A stretch of 64,000 nucleotides of DNA from contig NZ_CP147737.1 of NCBI RefSeq assembly GCF_037265215.1, positions 558,001 through 622,000 on the forward strand, read 5' to 3'. The translations under genes and the position numbers were made by a program. Under the pieces are notes generated by a model. That model was not told the origin of the DNA and did not search any database. It saw only the letters and a list, made by a program, of their open reading frames with translations. Shown one piece after another: positions 17,491 through 30,600 of this stretch (position 1 is the first letter of the stretch; each line of letters opens with the position of its first letter). Source of the stretch: Xenorhabdus griffiniae (lineage in GTDB: Bacteria > Pseudomonadota > Gammaproteobacteria > Enterobacterales > Enterobacteriaceae).

Positions 17491-19113
17491 TTAAGGTGCT
17501 GTATGAATTAACGTGCTGTGTGCGATGTGACGTAATTTTTGTTTATCGATTTTTCCGACTGGCGTCATGGGAAGGGAAGGCATATTTTCAAAGCGGTCGG
17601 GAAGTTTGTAATCCGCGATACCCTGCTCGCGTAAAAAGCGACGTAATACGGCTGATTTTACCTCTTTGCGGGTGACGACATAGGCACAGCTCTTTTCTCC
17701 CATGATTGAATCAGGGATGGCGATCAGTGCTGCATGGATCACCAGTGGATGGCGTAACAGTAAATTCTCTATTTCTTCTGCCGCAATCTTTTCGCCACCA
17801 CGGTTAATTTGATCTTTTTCCCTGCCTACAACTTTTAGATAACCTTTCTCTGTTTGAATGACTAAATCACCCGAACAGTAAAAACCATTTTTATCAAACA
17901 CTTGATTATTATATTGAGGGCTTTGGTAGTATCCACGGAACGTATAAGGTCCACGAGTCATCAGCAAACCAGGAACACCGAGAGGTAGTGGATTACCCAG
18001 GCTGTCGGAGATCCACACTTCATCATCATCACTTATCGGGCGACCTTGAGTAGTGAAAATAGTTTGTTGGTCATCATCCAAACGTGTGTAGTTAACTAAT
18101 CCTTCGGCCATGCCAAATACCTGTTGCAGTTGACAACCTAATTCTGAAGGTATCCTTCGTGCCAGCGATTCACTCAGGCGGGCACCTCCTACTTGCAATA
18201 ACGCCAGACTGTCCAGAGGTGATTTATCTCCTGTCAGAGCAATAGCTTCCAGCCACAGGCTTACCGCAGGAGGAACTAAAGCAGCAACGTTAATCCGATA
18301 TTGTTCAATCAACGGGAAGCAACTTGATGCACTGGGATCATTGGCCATAATCACTTGACCTCCAGCATAAAAAACCCCTAATGCGCCTGGTGAACTCATC
18401 GGATAATTATGTGCGGCAGGAAGAGCACATAAGTAGCATGTTTGAGGATTGAAATGGCAGATATCAACGCTGGCTCGAATGCTGTAGTAGTAATCATTGT
18501 GAGTTCGGGGGATCAGTTTTGGCATACCTGTACTCCCGCCCGATAGTTGGAAAAAAGCGACTTCATCGGCTGGAGTGGGCGTCGCGATAAAAGTGTTTTC
18601 TTTTTCATTAATCAATGTCGTTAAATCTATCGAACGGTCGCTATCTCCCCGCAGGAATATGTGTGTCAGTGAAGAGTAATGTCTATGCAGTTCATGAATA
18701 AAAGCATTGTCAGAAAAGAGTGTATGGCTACGGTCTGCGATCAATAGTGATGGTTTAATTTGCTCGGCATAAGCGAATAGTTCACTCCGTTGGTGGCTGA
18801 ATAGGGCATTGACGGGAACCACGCCTAAACGCAGCAAAGCAAAAAAGGTGATATAAAATTCTGCAATATTCCCTAATTGCACTAATGCGGTTTGTCCATG
18901 CTGAACACCGCGGCGCTTGAGGGCAGCGGCCAGATTATCCGCGAGTTGATTGAGTTGGCGATAAGTATATTGTTGAGATGAGCAAATCAGAGCAATATTT
19001 TCGTTGTCAGCATGACGCCTGAGTATGTCGCAAAGGGGAAGATCAAGCCAATAACCGCGCTGGCGATAGCGTTGTGATAAGGTTTCAGGCCAGCGATTAA
19101 ACTCAATACTCAT
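17491..19113 (-). CDS. entE: 2,3-dihydroxybenzoate-AMP ligase
   Basis: 540 residues. This stand-alone adenylation enzyme activates DHB with ATP and loads it on the EntB carrier. Adenylation core motifs seen are [39 protein letters not shown] (the aryl-acid pocket typical of EntE/DhbE), [24 protein letters not shown], the hinge [20 protein letters not shown], and the catalytic Lys in [13 protein letters not shown]. Length is normal. It overlaps entC by four bases, so the two are translationally coupled. Confidence 0.95.
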   Translation of the reverse strand: MSIEFNRWPETLSQRYRQRGYWLDLPLCDILRRHADNENIALICSSQQYTYRQLNQLADNLAAALKRRGVQHGQTALVQLGNIAEFYITFFALLRLGVVPVNALFSHQRSELFAYAEQIKPSLLIADRSHTLFSDNAFIHELHRHYSSLTHIFLRGDSDRSIDLTTLINEKENTFIATPTPADEVAFFQLSGGSTGMPKLIPRTHNDYYYSIRASVDICHFNPQTCYLCALPAAHNYPMSSPGALGVFYAGGQVIMANDPSASSCFPLIEQYRINVAALVPPAVSLWLEAIALTGDKSPLDSLALLQVGGARLSESLARRIPSELGCQLQQVFGMAEGLVNYTRLDDDQQTIFTTQGRPISDDDEVWISDSLGNPLPLGVPGLLMTRGPYTFRGYYQSPQYNNQVFDKNGFYCSGDLVIQTEKGYLKVVGREKDQINRGGEKIAAEEIENLLLRHPLVIHAALIAIPDSIMGEKSCAYVVTRKEVKSAVLRRFLREQGIADYKLPDRFENMPSLPMTPVGKIDKQKLRHIAHSTLIHTAP

Positions 19114-20300
19114 AACACACGTTCCTTACTGTCAGATAATCCTAGAGCTTGTAGCATGGTGCCCAGTTTCACCCCTGTTTCCTGCCATTCAGCATGGGGT
19201 TGTGAGTCAGCAACGATGCCGGCTCCGGCAAAGAGTCGAATATGGTTTTCGAATAATTCACCACAGCGAATGGTAACAACCCATTCACCATTGCCCTTAG
19301 CATCACACCAACCGACAATACCGCCAAAATAGTTGCGCTCGAAGGGTTCGAGCTGAGCGATGAGTTCGTATGCTCGTTCTCTCGGTGTTCCACAAAGTGC
19401 TGGAGTTGGATGAAGTAAGCCAGCAACGGAGAGGACATTAGTGTGTTTATTGCGCAATTCACTGCGTATTTCTGTCGCGAGGTGCCAAAGCAAAGGCGTG
19501 CTGAATATTGACGGAGAGTCTGGGATCATCAATTCAGTACAGTGTTTAGTGAGCGCCGTTCGGATTGCATCAATCACGAATTGATGTTCATGGTGATCTT
19601 TAGCTGAATGGAGTAGTGATTGACGCAACGCACTGTCTTCCAGAATATTGTGGCTTCGGCGTGACGAGCCTGCCAGTGGTTGAGAAATAAGGGTATTACC
19701 CTGTTTACGTAGTAGAAGTTCTGGGCTAGCACCAATTAACGTGCTGTTTTCTAGTGGAATATGAAAGTTGTAGCTATAAGGGTTTTGGGCATTAAGCTGC
19801 GTAAAAAGCTGAATAGAGTCAGGTTTTCGAGCAAATTCAATATCCAGTAGACGCGAAAGGACGACCTTATCAAGCAAGCCATGATGGATGGCGTCAACAG
19901 CTTGCGAAACCATCTGGCAAAATTCTTCTTTTTCTGGCCATAAATACCACTGTTGCATTTTTAACGGTGGCATAGAGGATCGAGTGGAAAAATGCGCGGT
20001 TTCCTGTTCCAGCCAACGGTATTCATAAGGTATATAGAGGGCAGAAGGTTGGCGTTTATCAAAAGGGATTGCCCCGACTGCAATAGGATTTTTAATTCCA
20101 GCCTGTTGAGCTTGAAGGAATAATTGAGATAGATGGTCACTTAATAGATTATCAATATCATCATAATGATTGGCGGGAGTGGTTACTTTGGCAAAACGTC
20201 CTCGTGCATGTAGGCTTTTATTTGAAGATAGGAACACAAAATCATCACAACTAAAATCCGATAATTCGGATGTGTGATATTCAGTCATTAACTTAAGCAC
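19110..20300 (-). CDS. entC: isochorismate synthase
   Basis: 396 residues of the chorismate-binding MST family, converting chorismate to isochorismate, the first committed step to DHB. Signatures are [58 protein letters not shown] and the C-terminal [21 protein letters not shown] motif with metal-binding Glu residues. The N-terminal extension matches EntC/DhbC rather than anthranilate synthase. It starts the entCEBA block. No Fur box is obvious in the 221-base gap upstream, which is largely repeat, so it may be read through from the receptor gene. Confidence 0.94.
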   Translation of the reverse strand: MLKLMTEYHTSELSDFSCDDFVFLSSNKSLHARGRFAKVTTPANHYDDIDNLLSDHLSQLFLQAQQAGIKNPIAVGAIPFDKRQPSALYIPYEYRWLEQETAHFSTRSSMPPLKMQQWYLWPEKEEFCQMVSQAVDAIHHGLLDKVVLSRLLDIEFARKPDSIQLFTQLNAQNPYSYNFHIPLENSTLIGASPELLLRKQGNTLISQPLAGSSRRSHNILEDSALRQSLLHSAKDHHEHQFVIDAIRTALTKHCTELMIPDSPSIFSTPLLWHLATEIRSELRNKHTNVLSVAGLLHPTPALCGTPRERAYELIAQLEPFERNYFGGIVGWCDAKGNGEWVVTIRCGELFENHIRLFAGAGIVADSQPHAEWQETGVKLGTMLQALGLSDSKERVL

Positions 20301-20359
20301 GATATTTCCCTGTTACTATTTAATAAAAAAAGTCAATTTAATACGTATTAATGTTGATA

Positions 20360-20464
20360 GACGCATTAAACTTCAACTTGCAATTTACAACACGCTATGA
20401 AACCTGATTTCTCCCCGTTTCGCGGGGAGAAATCACATGTTCACCTTGAAGTTAGATTGGTATA
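20360..20464. repeat. ~100-bp intergenic hairpin repeat
   Basis: A full copy: ACGCATTAAACTTCAACTTG at the left, hairpin TTTCTCCCCGTTTCGCGGGG, and CTTGAAGTTAGATTGGTATA at the right. It occupies most of the gap between the siderophore receptor and entC, inside the presumed operon, so the hairpin could modulate read-through. Confidence 0.85.
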
Positions 20465-20521
20465 GACGCAATTCACAGCGGCAAAAGCGTTTGCTTTATG
20501 CCACTGGAGTAAAGTTTTGTC

Positions 20522-22717
20522 TTACCAAGTATATTCCACTGTGGCAACGATGCTGCGCCCGCTACCGTAGAAGCAGGCTTCTACATTTGAGCATGAAGCA
20601 ACATAACGTTTATTGGTCAGGTTATTCACGTTTAGTTGTACATTCGCGCCTTTTAACTGTGGGGAAGCTTCACCAAGATTGTATTTCGCCATCAAGTCAT
20701 AGAGGGTATAGGGCTTGACGTGGAATGTTTCTGTATAATCACCGGAAGTCGATCCTGTATAGCGTATCCCGGCTCCCAGAGTGAATCCTTTCAGAGCGGT
20801 TTGCGTGAAGCTATAACTCCCCCAGGCAGAAGCTGCATGTTCAGGCACTGAAGGGATTCTTTTGCCAATACGTGAAGTATTGCTATCGTCTTTAGTTTTA
20901 GTGTCTGTATAGGTATAACTTGCTATCAGGTTAATTTCTGGTGTGATTTGGGAATGAATTTCAGCCTCTGCTCCTTTTGAACCAATTTTGCCAATTTGCT
21001 CGCTAAAACGGGTAACTGGGTTACGGGTGGTTACGTTTTTCTGGGTGATATCGAACAGAGAAAGTGTTAACAGCGTATCACTATCTTTGGGTTGGAATTT
21101 AATCCCGATTTCAGTTTGTTCACCGGTTGTAGGTTTGAATGCCGGTGTACCAGGTGCTCCTTGAGACAAGTTAGGTTCAAAGGAGGTGCTGTAACTGATA
21201 TAAGGCGAAATGCCGTTATCAAAGGCATACAACAAACCCGCACGTCCTGTGAATGCACGGTCTTTTTGTGTTGTTGAGGTGTTTTTGAGCAGGTTTTGTT
21301 GCTTGGTTTCAGTCCAGTCATAACGGCCGGACAGAACTAAATTCCAGTTTTCCCAACTGAGTTGGTCTTGTACGTAAGCACCTAACTGGTAAAGTTTCTT
21401 TTTGTCATTTAAAGAAAGAGATAACTCATTTTCATTGACGGGGATACCCCAAACTGGATTTGACCAATCAAAGTTGTATTGACTACCGCTTTTATACCAT
21501 CTTTTGCTAAGGCTATCCGCCCATTTGTAATCGATTCCACTAATAACGTTATGATCAATGTTACTGGTTGAGAATAGTGCCTTCAGCTGATTATCCACAT
21601 TAAATGATTGCGTTTTGTTGTATTCCCTCTGTGGACGGCGTTGGATACTGGTTGGTAGGTCTTTTACATCCGATACATAAACGAAAAGCTTAAAACGTTC
21701 ATTTGCTCTTGAATAACGCAGGTTTTGTTGGAAAGAGAAAACATCATTAATGTCATGCTCAAGAATATAGCCGATAGAGGATTGTTCCCGTCTGGACTGA
21801 TTAAAAGAAGGCTCACTGAGATTCATCTTGTAGGGAATATAGCCCGCATTGGGAACAGATGTTACGGTGCCTTTTTTAGGATAGAAATTACGGAATCCCG
21901 CTTTGGGATCGTACTGATAACTGCTCAGCAACGTGAAGGTCGTATTGTCGTTTGGTATCCATGTCAGAGCTGGAGCAATGGCAATTCGCTCTTTTTTATA
22001 ATCTTTGACAAATTGTTTTTGGGTGCTGACGATACCATTTAAACGATAAAGAACGGGAATGTCATCACCCAATGCCCCACCAAAATCAAAGGCTAATTCA
22101 CCCAGGCTCCGGTTACCTGCTTTCATCTGGACTTTACGAATGGCCTCTGCTGTGGGCCTTTTGCTTGTCATATTAATCAAGCCGCCAGGGCTGACCTGAC
22201 CATATAGCACAGATGCCGGCCCATGCACTAACTCTACACGTTCCAATAGCCAAGGATCGAGCTGATTACCATAACTCAAGCCATCAAGGAATTTAGGCGC
22301 GTAACGAAAACCACGGGTAATCACTTCGTCATTACGGTTAGAAGAGCCGCGGTAGTTAGTCACAACGCCACTTGAATAATTCAGGGCATCGGCAACGCTC
22401 GTTGCGCCTTGTGCTTCTATTTGTGCGCGATTGATGACACTGATTGACTGGGGAGTCTTGATAAGCGGAGTGAGGCTTTTGGTGCCTGCGGCACTGTCTG
22501 ATTCTACAATGTTTTTTCCAGAATACCCTTCCGTCTTGCTTGTGACGATTAAGGTATCTTCGCTGTTATTGGAAGTCCCATTATTGGCTGAGGCATAGGG
22601 AGATAACAGTAAGACAGAAGTAAGCGATAAGAATAATTTATTATAGTTATAGTTTCTATTTGTTCTTTTTGCGGTTTTCAATATCTTATTCTTGCTAGGC
22701 AATACCATGGATTTCAT
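20522..22717 (-). CDS. TonB-dependent siderophore receptor
   Basis: 731 residues. A long N-terminus with a signal segment ([19 protein letters not shown]) leads to a TonB box (EDTLIVTS), a plug domain ([20 protein letters not shown] to [14 protein letters not shown]) and a 22-strand barrel ending [12 protein letters not shown]. The terminal aromatic residue and plug organisation match the FhuA/FoxA-like siderophore receptor family (TIGR01783). From its neighbours it is inferred to import the ferric catecholate made here. Divergent from fes, it shares the Fur-type control region and lies upstream of entCEBA. The start may be the second Met (MVLPSKNK). Confidence 0.9.
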   Translation of the reverse strand: MKSMVLPSKNKILKTAKRTNRNYNYNKLFLSLTSVLLLSPYASANNGTSNNSEDTLIVTSKTEGYSGKNIVESDSAAGTKSLTPLIKTPQSISVINRAQIEAQGATSVADALNYSSGVVTNYRGSSNRNDEVITRGFRYAPKFLDGLSYGNQLDPWLLERVELVHGPASVLYGQVSPGGLINMTSKRPTAEAIRKVQMKAGNRSLGELAFDFGGALGDDIPVLYRLNGIVSTQKQFVKDYKKERIAIAPALTWIPNDNTTFTLLSSYQYDPKAGFRNFYPKKGTVTSVPNAGYIPYKMNLSEPSFNQSRREQSSIGYILEHDINDVFSFQQNLRYSRANERFKLFVYVSDVKDLPTSIQRRPQREYNKTQSFNVDNQLKALFSTSNIDHNVISGIDYKWADSLSKRWYKSGSQYNFDWSNPVWGIPVNENELSLSLNDKKKLYQLGAYVQDQLSWENWNLVLSGRYDWTETKQQNLLKNTSTTQKDRAFTGRAGLLYAFDNGISPYISYSTSFEPNLSQGAPGTPAFKPTTGEQTEIGIKFQPKDSDTLLTLSLFDITQKNVTTRNPVTRFSEQIGKIGSKGAEAEIHSQITPEINLIASYTYTDTKTKDDSNTSRIGKRIPSVPEHAASAWGSYSFTQTALKGFTLGAGIRYTGSTSGDYTETFHVKPYTLYDLMAKYNLGEASPQLKGANVQLNVNNLTNKRYVASCSNVEACFYGSGRSIVATVEYTW

Positions 22718-22889
22718 CTCTCAATATAGATACTTTTAAAATAATTGATAAAAATCAAATTGATAATTAAGGCGACACCACTATGGCTAAGCTGAATAGT
22801 GAGGGCCTCCTGCCTCGTTACTCCTGATAATGCTCCATTAACTCTGTTAGCCAGTGATTAAGATTAATAAAATAAATTGGATAATATTG

Positions 22890-22932
22890 CAAACAAAAAT
22901 CATTATCAATATCATTGGTGAATGATAATCGT
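22890..22932. promoter_or_regulatory. Fur-box-like operator between receptor and fes
   Basis: AATCATTATCAATATCATTG followed closely by GAATGATAATCG contains overlapping matches to the Fur hexamer GATAAT and its complement ATTATC. It lies in the 299-base divergent region, the expected place for iron repression of both the receptor-entCEBA and fes-mbtH-NRPS-exporter transcripts. Confidence 0.7.
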
Positions 22933-23016
22933 TTTTATTTTCTAGGATCGTTGCTGGTGTGGTGTATCAAATGGATATGTCATTTGTGAGCGGATTTTTT
23001 TGAAGGGGATAAAGGG

Positions 23017-24321
23017 ATGACATTAGTTTTTCAGCCACCAGGTACGGCAGCTCATTTATTAGCTGCGCGTCATGTTGGCAGTGAGTTGTGGTGGAAAAAT
23101 ATTGCTATTTTGGGAACACCCATTATAGAAATTACGAATAATCATCAAGTTAAAACAACCTTCTTTTGGCGAGATCCTAATGGGGACGAACAAAATTCAC
23201 CTTTTCGCCAAGTCTACATCGATATCAATGGCATCACTGATCATCACTGTCCGCAACCTCAGAGTCTACAACGATTGCCTGAAACGGATATCTGGTATTG
23301 GTCAGTGAATCTTGAAGATAACTGGAGAGGAAGTTATCGATTTATACCCGTGACTGACGCACATTTGCCCCCTCAATTTTCAGACGAAATCAAGCAACGT
23401 AATCAACAGCAACGTGAATGGTGGATTTCACTCTTTCCATTATCTATTTCAGATCCTTTGAATCTACAGGAATGTCATCGTAATGGGCTTGGTTTGCCTT
23501 TATCGGCGATCCATATGCCCCATGCACCTGCACAGACCGCATGGTCATTAATTGATGGGAGCCGTCCACATCATACTGCGCAGCCGGATAAACGTGAGCC
23601 TTTGCTTTTGCACTGGCACAGTGATCGGCTTAACAATCAAAGGCGTGTTTGGCTTTATTCCACAGGGGAAGAAACCGCCCCCTCCCGTCCTCTTATCATT
23701 CTGCTGGATGGGTTGACTTGGGCGGAAAGAACTCCAGTTTTTCCGGTGATTGAGGTAGCAACTGAAAAACAGCAGATACCAGAGGCGGTTTGGCTGTTGA
23801 TTGATGTTATTGATATGCCGCATCGAGAGCGGGAACTTCCCTGCAATCCCGATTTTTGGCAAGCGATTCAGGATGAATTGCTGCCGCTTGTCGCACAGTA
23901 TGTAGCTTTTAGCGATGATCCTGCACAAACAGTGATAGCAGGACAGAGTTACGGAGGGCTGGCGGCATTGTATGCCGCGCTCCATTGGCCACAACGTTTT
24001 GGTTGTGTTCTCACACAGTCAGGATCTTTCTGGTGGCCTGATAGCAAAATTGTTCGGCAGTTTATGCCATCTTCTGACCATAAACCAGGTTGGCTGACAC
24101 AGCAGGTTCTTGGGCAAAAAGTTATTCCTTCGTCGTTAAAAATTTTTCAGGAAGCGGGTTCCCGTGAAGCAGATATCCATTTTGTCAATGATCAAATGTA
24201 TGCCGCGTTGCAAGGGGCGGGGCACAACGTGAATTATCGCGTGTTTAATGGTGGACACGATGTGTTGTGCTGGCGTGGTGGGTTATTTGATGGCCTTGGT
24301 TGGTTACTGGCTAAAAAATGA
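23017..24321 (+). CDS. fes: enterobactin/catecholate siderophore esterase
   Basis: 434 residues, normal for Fes, the cytoplasmic esterase that hydrolyses ester bonds of ferric catecholate siderophores to release iron. An N-terminal Fes-specific domain (about 1-170) precedes an alpha/beta-hydrolase with LIILLDGLTWAERTPVFPVI, the nucleophile elbow VIAGQSYGGLAAL (Ser), and the C-terminal GGHDVLCWRGGLFDGL with the catalytic His. Its presence suggests the siderophore contains ester linkages, that is, an oligo-ester of the NRPS Ser residues. First gene of the plus-strand transcript, 46 bases ahead of the MbtH gene. Confidence 0.93.
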   Translation: MTLVFQPPGTAAHLLAARHVGSELWWKNIAILGTPIIEITNNHQVKTTFFWRDPNGDEQNSPFRQVYIDINGITDHHCPQPQSLQRLPETDIWYWSVNLEDNWRGSYRFIPVTDAHLPPQFSDEIKQRNQQQREWWISLFPLSISDPLNLQECHRNGLGLPLSAIHMPHAPAQTAWSLIDGSRPHHTAQPDKREPLLLHWHSDRLNNQRRVWLYSTGEETAPSRPLIILLDGLTWAERTPVFPVIEVATEKQQIPEAVWLLIDVIDMPHRERELPCNPDFWQAIQDELLPLVAQYVAFSDDPAQTVIAGQSYGGLAALYAALHWPQRFGCVLTQSGSFWWPDSKIVRQFMPSSDHKPGWLTQQVLGQKVIPSSLKIFQEAGSREADIHFVNDQMYAALQGAGHNVNYRVFNGGHDVLCWRGGLFDGLGWLLAKK

Positions 24322-24367
24322 TATGAAAAACCGATTATTGTAATCCAAGAATTGATGAGAATTAAAA

Positions 24368-24622
24368 ATGAATTTGGAACAAAAGAATCCTTTTGATGAT
24401 GACGAAGCCACTTTTTATGTACTGATAAATAATCAACAACAATATAGCCTTTGGCCGACTTTTGCCGCACAACCCGCCGGCTGGGAGCGGGTTATTGGCC
24501 CAGATTCACGGGCCGCTTGTATCGCATACATAGAAGAGCATTGGGTGGATATGCGTCCGGCTAGTCTGCGCAATTTCGATCTGCGTCAACCATCTGCGCG
24601 AACCACAGATAAATCAAACTGA
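24368..24622 (+). CDS. MbtH-like NRPS chaperone
   Basis: 84 residues with the MbtH signature: [36 protein letters not shown] and the conserved C-terminal [10 protein letters not shown]. MbtH proteins (YbdZ with EntF) bind adenylation domains and are often needed for their folding or activity. Placed between fes and the NRPS, it presumably serves the two A domains of that enzyme. Confidence 0.93.
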   Translation: MNLEQKNPFDDDEATFYVLINNQQQYSLWPTFAAQPAGWERVIGPDSRAACIAYIEEHWVDMRPASLRNFDLRQPSARTTDKSN

Positions 24623-24665
24623 TAATGCTGATGGTTTAACCTGTCGATAAGAAAGGAAATTAAAC

Positions 24666-27600
24666 GTGCTCAATGTATTGCCATGTACTGAAATTAAGTC
24701 AGTCGATTTAACGTTGCCACTTGTCGCTGCTCAGCCTGGAATTTGGGTGGCTGATCAGCTTGCCAACCGCCGTAATGTGTTCACCATTGCGCATTATATT
24801 GAAATTAATGGGAGACTGGATCGCACCCTATTTGACGCCGCTATTCGTCAGGGATTGGCTGAAGCCGATACCATTCACGCGCGATATTTTGTTAATGAAG
24901 AGGGAGAGCCTGTACAGCAAATTCCAGCCTTCTGTAATGCACAGCAAGTAATTGCTCCTGAGTGGTTTGATTTCTCTCATGGACAAAGCGAAGAGGGAGA
25001 ACGTCTATCACAGGAATTAATGCGAACAGATCTGGCTGCTGAGTTACCTGCCGATGGAGAACGTCCTCTATATCGACAAGTGATCATGCAGGTTGATGCT
25101 CAACCAGAGCGCTGGTACTGGTATCAGCGTTTTCACCATCTAATGTTGGATGGCTTCAGTTTTGATGCTCTGACTCGACGCATTATTGATATCTATAATG
25201 CATTCAGAGCAGGTCGCCAGCCAACTGAAAATCCTTTCTGTTCCTTTGAATTAGTCGTCAAAGAGTACCTGAGTTGGGAGCAATCTGCTGCGAAAGCAGA
25301 GTCAGCTACGTTCTGGCAAAAGCATACCCGTGAACGAGGTGTTGCTGTTTCACTTTCTACTGAGAATATTGATAATAATAACAATGCATTACCTCTTAAT
25401 TATCATTGTCATTTTCCGCTTACCCAGTTTGTTTCAGTAAGGGACGATGATTTACTGCGGCCATTCCAGCCAGCTGAAATTGTGATGGCTACACTCTGCA
25501 TCTATTTCTATCGCATGAGTGGAGAAAAACATCTGTCGATTGGTTTTCCTTTTATGCGGCGTTTGGGATCACAAGCGCTTTGTGCGCTCGGCCCCGTGGT
25601 CAATCTCTTGCCGCTGCAAATAAAATTGCAAGACAGGATGTCCCTGGCAGAAGTAGCAAAGGCGTTTGTGGATGAAATGAAGCAAGTGCGTCGTTACCAG
25701 CGATATGAAGCCGAACAACTGCGTTGTGATCTGGGATTATCCGGTAGCAACAATGCGCTTTATGGGCCTGTTTTCAATTACAAAATCTATAATGAGGCAT
25801 TGAAACTAGACGGAAAACCCATCAAGACGCATACACTCGCGATGGGGCCAGTGGATGATTTAGAGTTTGAATTATGTTGTTATGATGATCAGCTTCATCT
25901 GACACTGATTGCGAATCGAAATAAGTACAGTGAACAAACGCTACAGTGGCACGGTGAACGGATCAGCTATTTGTTGAATCAATTGCTTATGCAGCCGCAG
26001 CAATCCATTGCGTTCATCCCTCTGATTCCGCCACAAGAACAACAACGGCTTGATAGCTGGTCATGCGGGCCGAAAACTCAACCGCCTGTAGAGAGTGTTT
26101 CTGTACTGGATCTTTTTTTGCAACAGGTCGAACAGCAGCCTGATGCTATCGCGATACGTTGTCATAATGAACAGCTGACTTACCATCAATTGATGGTAAA
26201 AGTGATGCAACTTGCACGTTTCTTGCTATTACAGGGAATGGGGGCTGAAGATGTGGTTGCCATTGGCATTCCTCGTTCAGTGGATTCAATTATTGCTATT
26301 TTAGGCGTCTTGGCCAGCGGTGCAGCTTATATTCCCCTTGATCTCGATTATCCGCAGGAACGTTTGCAGTTAATGTGTGACGATGTTCAGCCAGCCTTGC
26401 TGATCACTCACTTGACTACATTGGGACAAATGCCCGAAACGTTTAAAGCTATCTGTCTGGATGATCCGCAGATAGCGACGCAGTGTTCCCGTTTATCCCC
26501 GTTACCCGTCACAGACGAAGAACGCCGCGAAAAACTGCGCGGGGAACACTTGGCTTACATGATCTACACTTCAGGATCTACCGGTAAGCCAAAAGGGGTG
26601 ATGAGTACACATGGTGGATTGTTGAATTTATTAATCTCCCATGCAACGCATTTATTTGGGCCTGCCATTGAGAATTTTTACCGGCAATATGGCCGACGAG
26701 CGCGTGCAGGACATACTGCCTCTTTCTCCTTTGATTCCTCTTGGGAGCCACTGTTTTGTATGATCTTAGGCAGTGAACTCTATATTTTTGATGAGGAACT
26801 GAGGCGGGATGCGTGGGGCGTGGTACAGCAGATGAATCTGCTACCGATTGATATCATGGATATTACGCCTTCCTTCTTGATCCAACTTATCGATAGTGGG
26901 TTGTTGGAAAAAGGTAATCACCAACCTGCGTTTATTATGATTGGTGGTGAAGCGGCGACACCGCGGTTGTGGGAATTACTCAAACAGCAGCCGCAAATGG
27001 ATATCCACAACTATTATGGCCCTTCCGAATATACGATTGATACGCTGGGAAGCAGTATTCGGCTGGCCGATCAACCGGTGATTGGACGTCCAGTTGCTAA
27101 TACCGATATCTGGCTTTTAGACCGTTACTTACAACCTGTGCCAATAGGTGCAGCGGGAGAATTGTATCTCTCTGGCGCGGGTATCGCCCGTGGGTATTTG
27201 CATCGCCCAGGGATGACGGCAACACGTTTTGTCGCTAATCCATTCCGTCATGGCGAAGTAATGTATCGCAGTGGTGATCTTATGCGTTGGCGCCCTGATG
27301 GATTACTTGAATTTATTGGCCGCGTGGATCATCAGGTTAAAGTACGAGGTTTTCGCGTTGAATTAGGCGAAGTAGAAAATGCTCTGGTTGATTTGCCGGA
27401 GGTCAGTTCCGCGGTCGTGATTGCTGAACCTATCGGCGCAACATATCGGTTGGTGGGGTATTGTGCTGTACCTGATGAGCAACAACGTGCTTTACCTAAT
27501 ATCTCTGCTCTGCTGCTGGCGGCATTGGCAAAGAAACTGCCTGATTACATGGTTCCTTCCCTCTTGATGGTATTGGCAACCTTACCTATTTCGATCAATG

Positions 27601-30600
27601 GCAAAATAGACCGTCATTCATTACCTAAACCACAACAACTTCCATTGCCAGTAGGCAGAAAAGCGGAAAGTGAGCAGGAAAAATCCATTTGTGAAGCTTT
27701 CTCCAGCTTGTTAGGTGTGCAAGAAGTCAGTGCAGATGATGACTTTTTTGCGCTGGGAGGAGACAGTATTTCTGCGATGGCGCTGGGGACGCAATTGCGT
27801 CGCCTTGGTTGGCAGTTGCGTCCGCGGGATATTTTCAGTGAACGTACACCTGTGCGTATGGCATTGAAGATGACGCCTATTGCCATTGTTAAACCTGCTC
27901 CTACACGCCTTCAGGAAGGGGCGATCGATAGCCTGCCTATTTTACAGTGGTTTGCTGAGACTCATGGCATTAATACCCGTTTTGTCCACGGTGTATTTAT
28001 ACATGTTCCGGCAGAATTGCAGCCGCAACACTTATCACAAGCATTGGTTGCCTTAGAACAAGCGCACCCTGTACTGCGCGCATTGACTCGTGATGGTCGG
28101 CTGATTGTAGGTGAGTCTATTCCGTTATCCAAAACCGCTCATTACAGCCTATGGCAAGATTGCGAAGATATTGAAGCTTGTGCTGAGCAAGCTTTCCACG
28201 ATGCCGTTATGCGTTTGGAACCTGCGAATGGTCAATTATTCCATGCTTGTTTATTACAACATAACGGTGTGTCTAAAGGATTAGTGCTTGTTATTCACCA
28301 TCTGGCAACAGATGGTGTTTCGTGGCGAATAGTATTGGATGAGTTACGTCAAGGAGTAGAAGCAGCAATCGCCGGTCAGCCCGTAGTTTTGCCGGCAGAA
28401 GAGTACACGTTGTACGATTGGAATGACTATCTACGCCAAAATCTGCCACAACGTGCAGCTGAATTGCCTTTTTGGCAACAAATGTTAAATGAAAAAACGC
28501 CCCTTTTAGGGCAGCGTCCGCTGGATATACAGCGGGATCGCCAAATAACCTCCTGCAACCAGCGAACATTATTGAGTGGCGAACAAACGGCCGCATTATT
28601 AGGGAGCTTGCCAAAGCAATACCACGCGAATATTGAAGAAATTTTATTAACAATGTTGGCAATGGCTTGTTATCGTCGTTTTAACGTCAATAAGTTACGT
28701 TTCCAGTTAGAGTCTCATGGCCGTATTGAATTCGATCAAACCGGCGATTTAGCCCGGACTGTTGGCTGGTTAACCGCTGAATATCCAATAGTGGTCAATT
28801 TACCGCTGACAGGAGAACACCAACCTGCTGCGATCATGAGTTCTGATAGCGCTATTTCTGACATCGTCAGAGCGGTGAAAAGCGTTCTACGTGCAGTGCC
28901 GGATCGTGGCGTCGGTTATGGCTTGCTGCGCTACCTTGATCAAACAGGGCGGGAAATACTGGCAACGCAAGAGACACCAGAGATCTTATTTAATTATCTG
29001 GGGCGTTTTGTCGAGACAGATCACTTATGGTCACCACGACGAACTAAACATCTTTTCCAGGATGCTTTTGCGGTTTATCAAGATCCCGAAATGTCCCTAA
29101 GCCATAGCTTAGAAATCAATTTGTTTGTGGATGAGCAGGGCAACACACCACAGTTGGTGATTAATTGGCAATGGATTGATGGTATTTTTAGCCAGCAAGA
29201 TATTGCGGAATTACATCGCGGTATGGCATGGGCGGCTGATTGCTTAATCCAATTCGCCAGACAGCAGCCTTTACGGGCCATGGCTACTTTAGTCGCCGCA
29301 GAAACTGGGCTATCAGATATTGAAGAAAACGATCTCACTCAGTTGACTGAGCGTTACGGTCCACTATCTGCTGTATTACCGTTACTGCCACTGCAACAAG
29401 GGTTATTATTCCATGCACAGACAGCGACCGAACAGGGAAGCTATAACTCGTTGACACGTCTTTCCCTGCTCGGGGCATTGCCTGTGGCTGAGTTACGACG
29501 GGCATTGTCAGTTTTAGTTCGGCATCATCCGCAGATAGTTGCGAAATTTGATACTGAACAATACCTCTCTCCACTGCAATTGATCCCCATTATTTCTGAT
29601 GACAAGGATTATTGGACACTTGATTTCCATCAACTGCCTGAGTTGACAGCGGAAGAGGAGGAAGCTGCATTACGGGAACTGGAAAAAGCAGAACTCACGC
29701 GAAACCTCTTTCAGCAGCCAGCAGCGATGTTACATGCATTGCTGGTACGCCACGGTAAAAGCTTACGCCATACGCTATTGCTAAATGTTCATCATCTGAT
29801 CGTTGATGGCTGGTCAACACCTATTCTGGTTCAAAACCTTTTGACCTTGTTGAATCAAGGAGAGCAAGCCTTGCATAAACCTGAGATACGTTATCAAGAC
29901 GTAGTTCAGCAATTATTGACGCGTGAGACGGAGCCTTCTCGTCAATGTTGGCAACAGGTATTGCAAGATGTTCAACCAACGTGTTTATTCGGCGAACAAC
30001 GCCGTACTGGTGAGGTTAAAGAGCTTGAGATATTACTCGCACCAGAGATGGAGCAGGCATTGACGGACTTGTGTCAGCAACGTGGTTTAACGCTCAATAC
30101 TTTGATGCAAGGCATTTGGGCGCTGCTATTGAGTATACAAAGTGGCTCATCTGATGTTGTTTTCGGCTCTCCGGTATCGGGGCGGTTTGGGCAGATTGAC
30201 GGGTTGGATCAGCATATCGGATTGTTCAGTAACACCTTACCCGTTCGCGTTATTTTGGATATGGAACAACCGCTATTACCTCAACTAAAACAGCTACAGG
30301 TACAGCAGATCCAATTGATTGAGCATGACAATATTGGTCTGGGCGAGATCCAGCGAATTGCAGGTACGGGTACACTTTTTGATACTTTATTGGTGGTTGA
30401 AAATTATCCTGATGTGGAACAGGACAAAGGGAATAAAGAAAATATTGCAGGCATCATCTGCCAAAGCATCAATAACCGTGGTTATACCCATTACCCTTTG
30501 ACATTACTGGTATTGCCGGGTAAGCGTCTGCGTTTATTAATGGAATATCGTGAAAGCGTTAAACAGCCTGAGTATTTGGCTCAACGCATACTGTTCTTGT

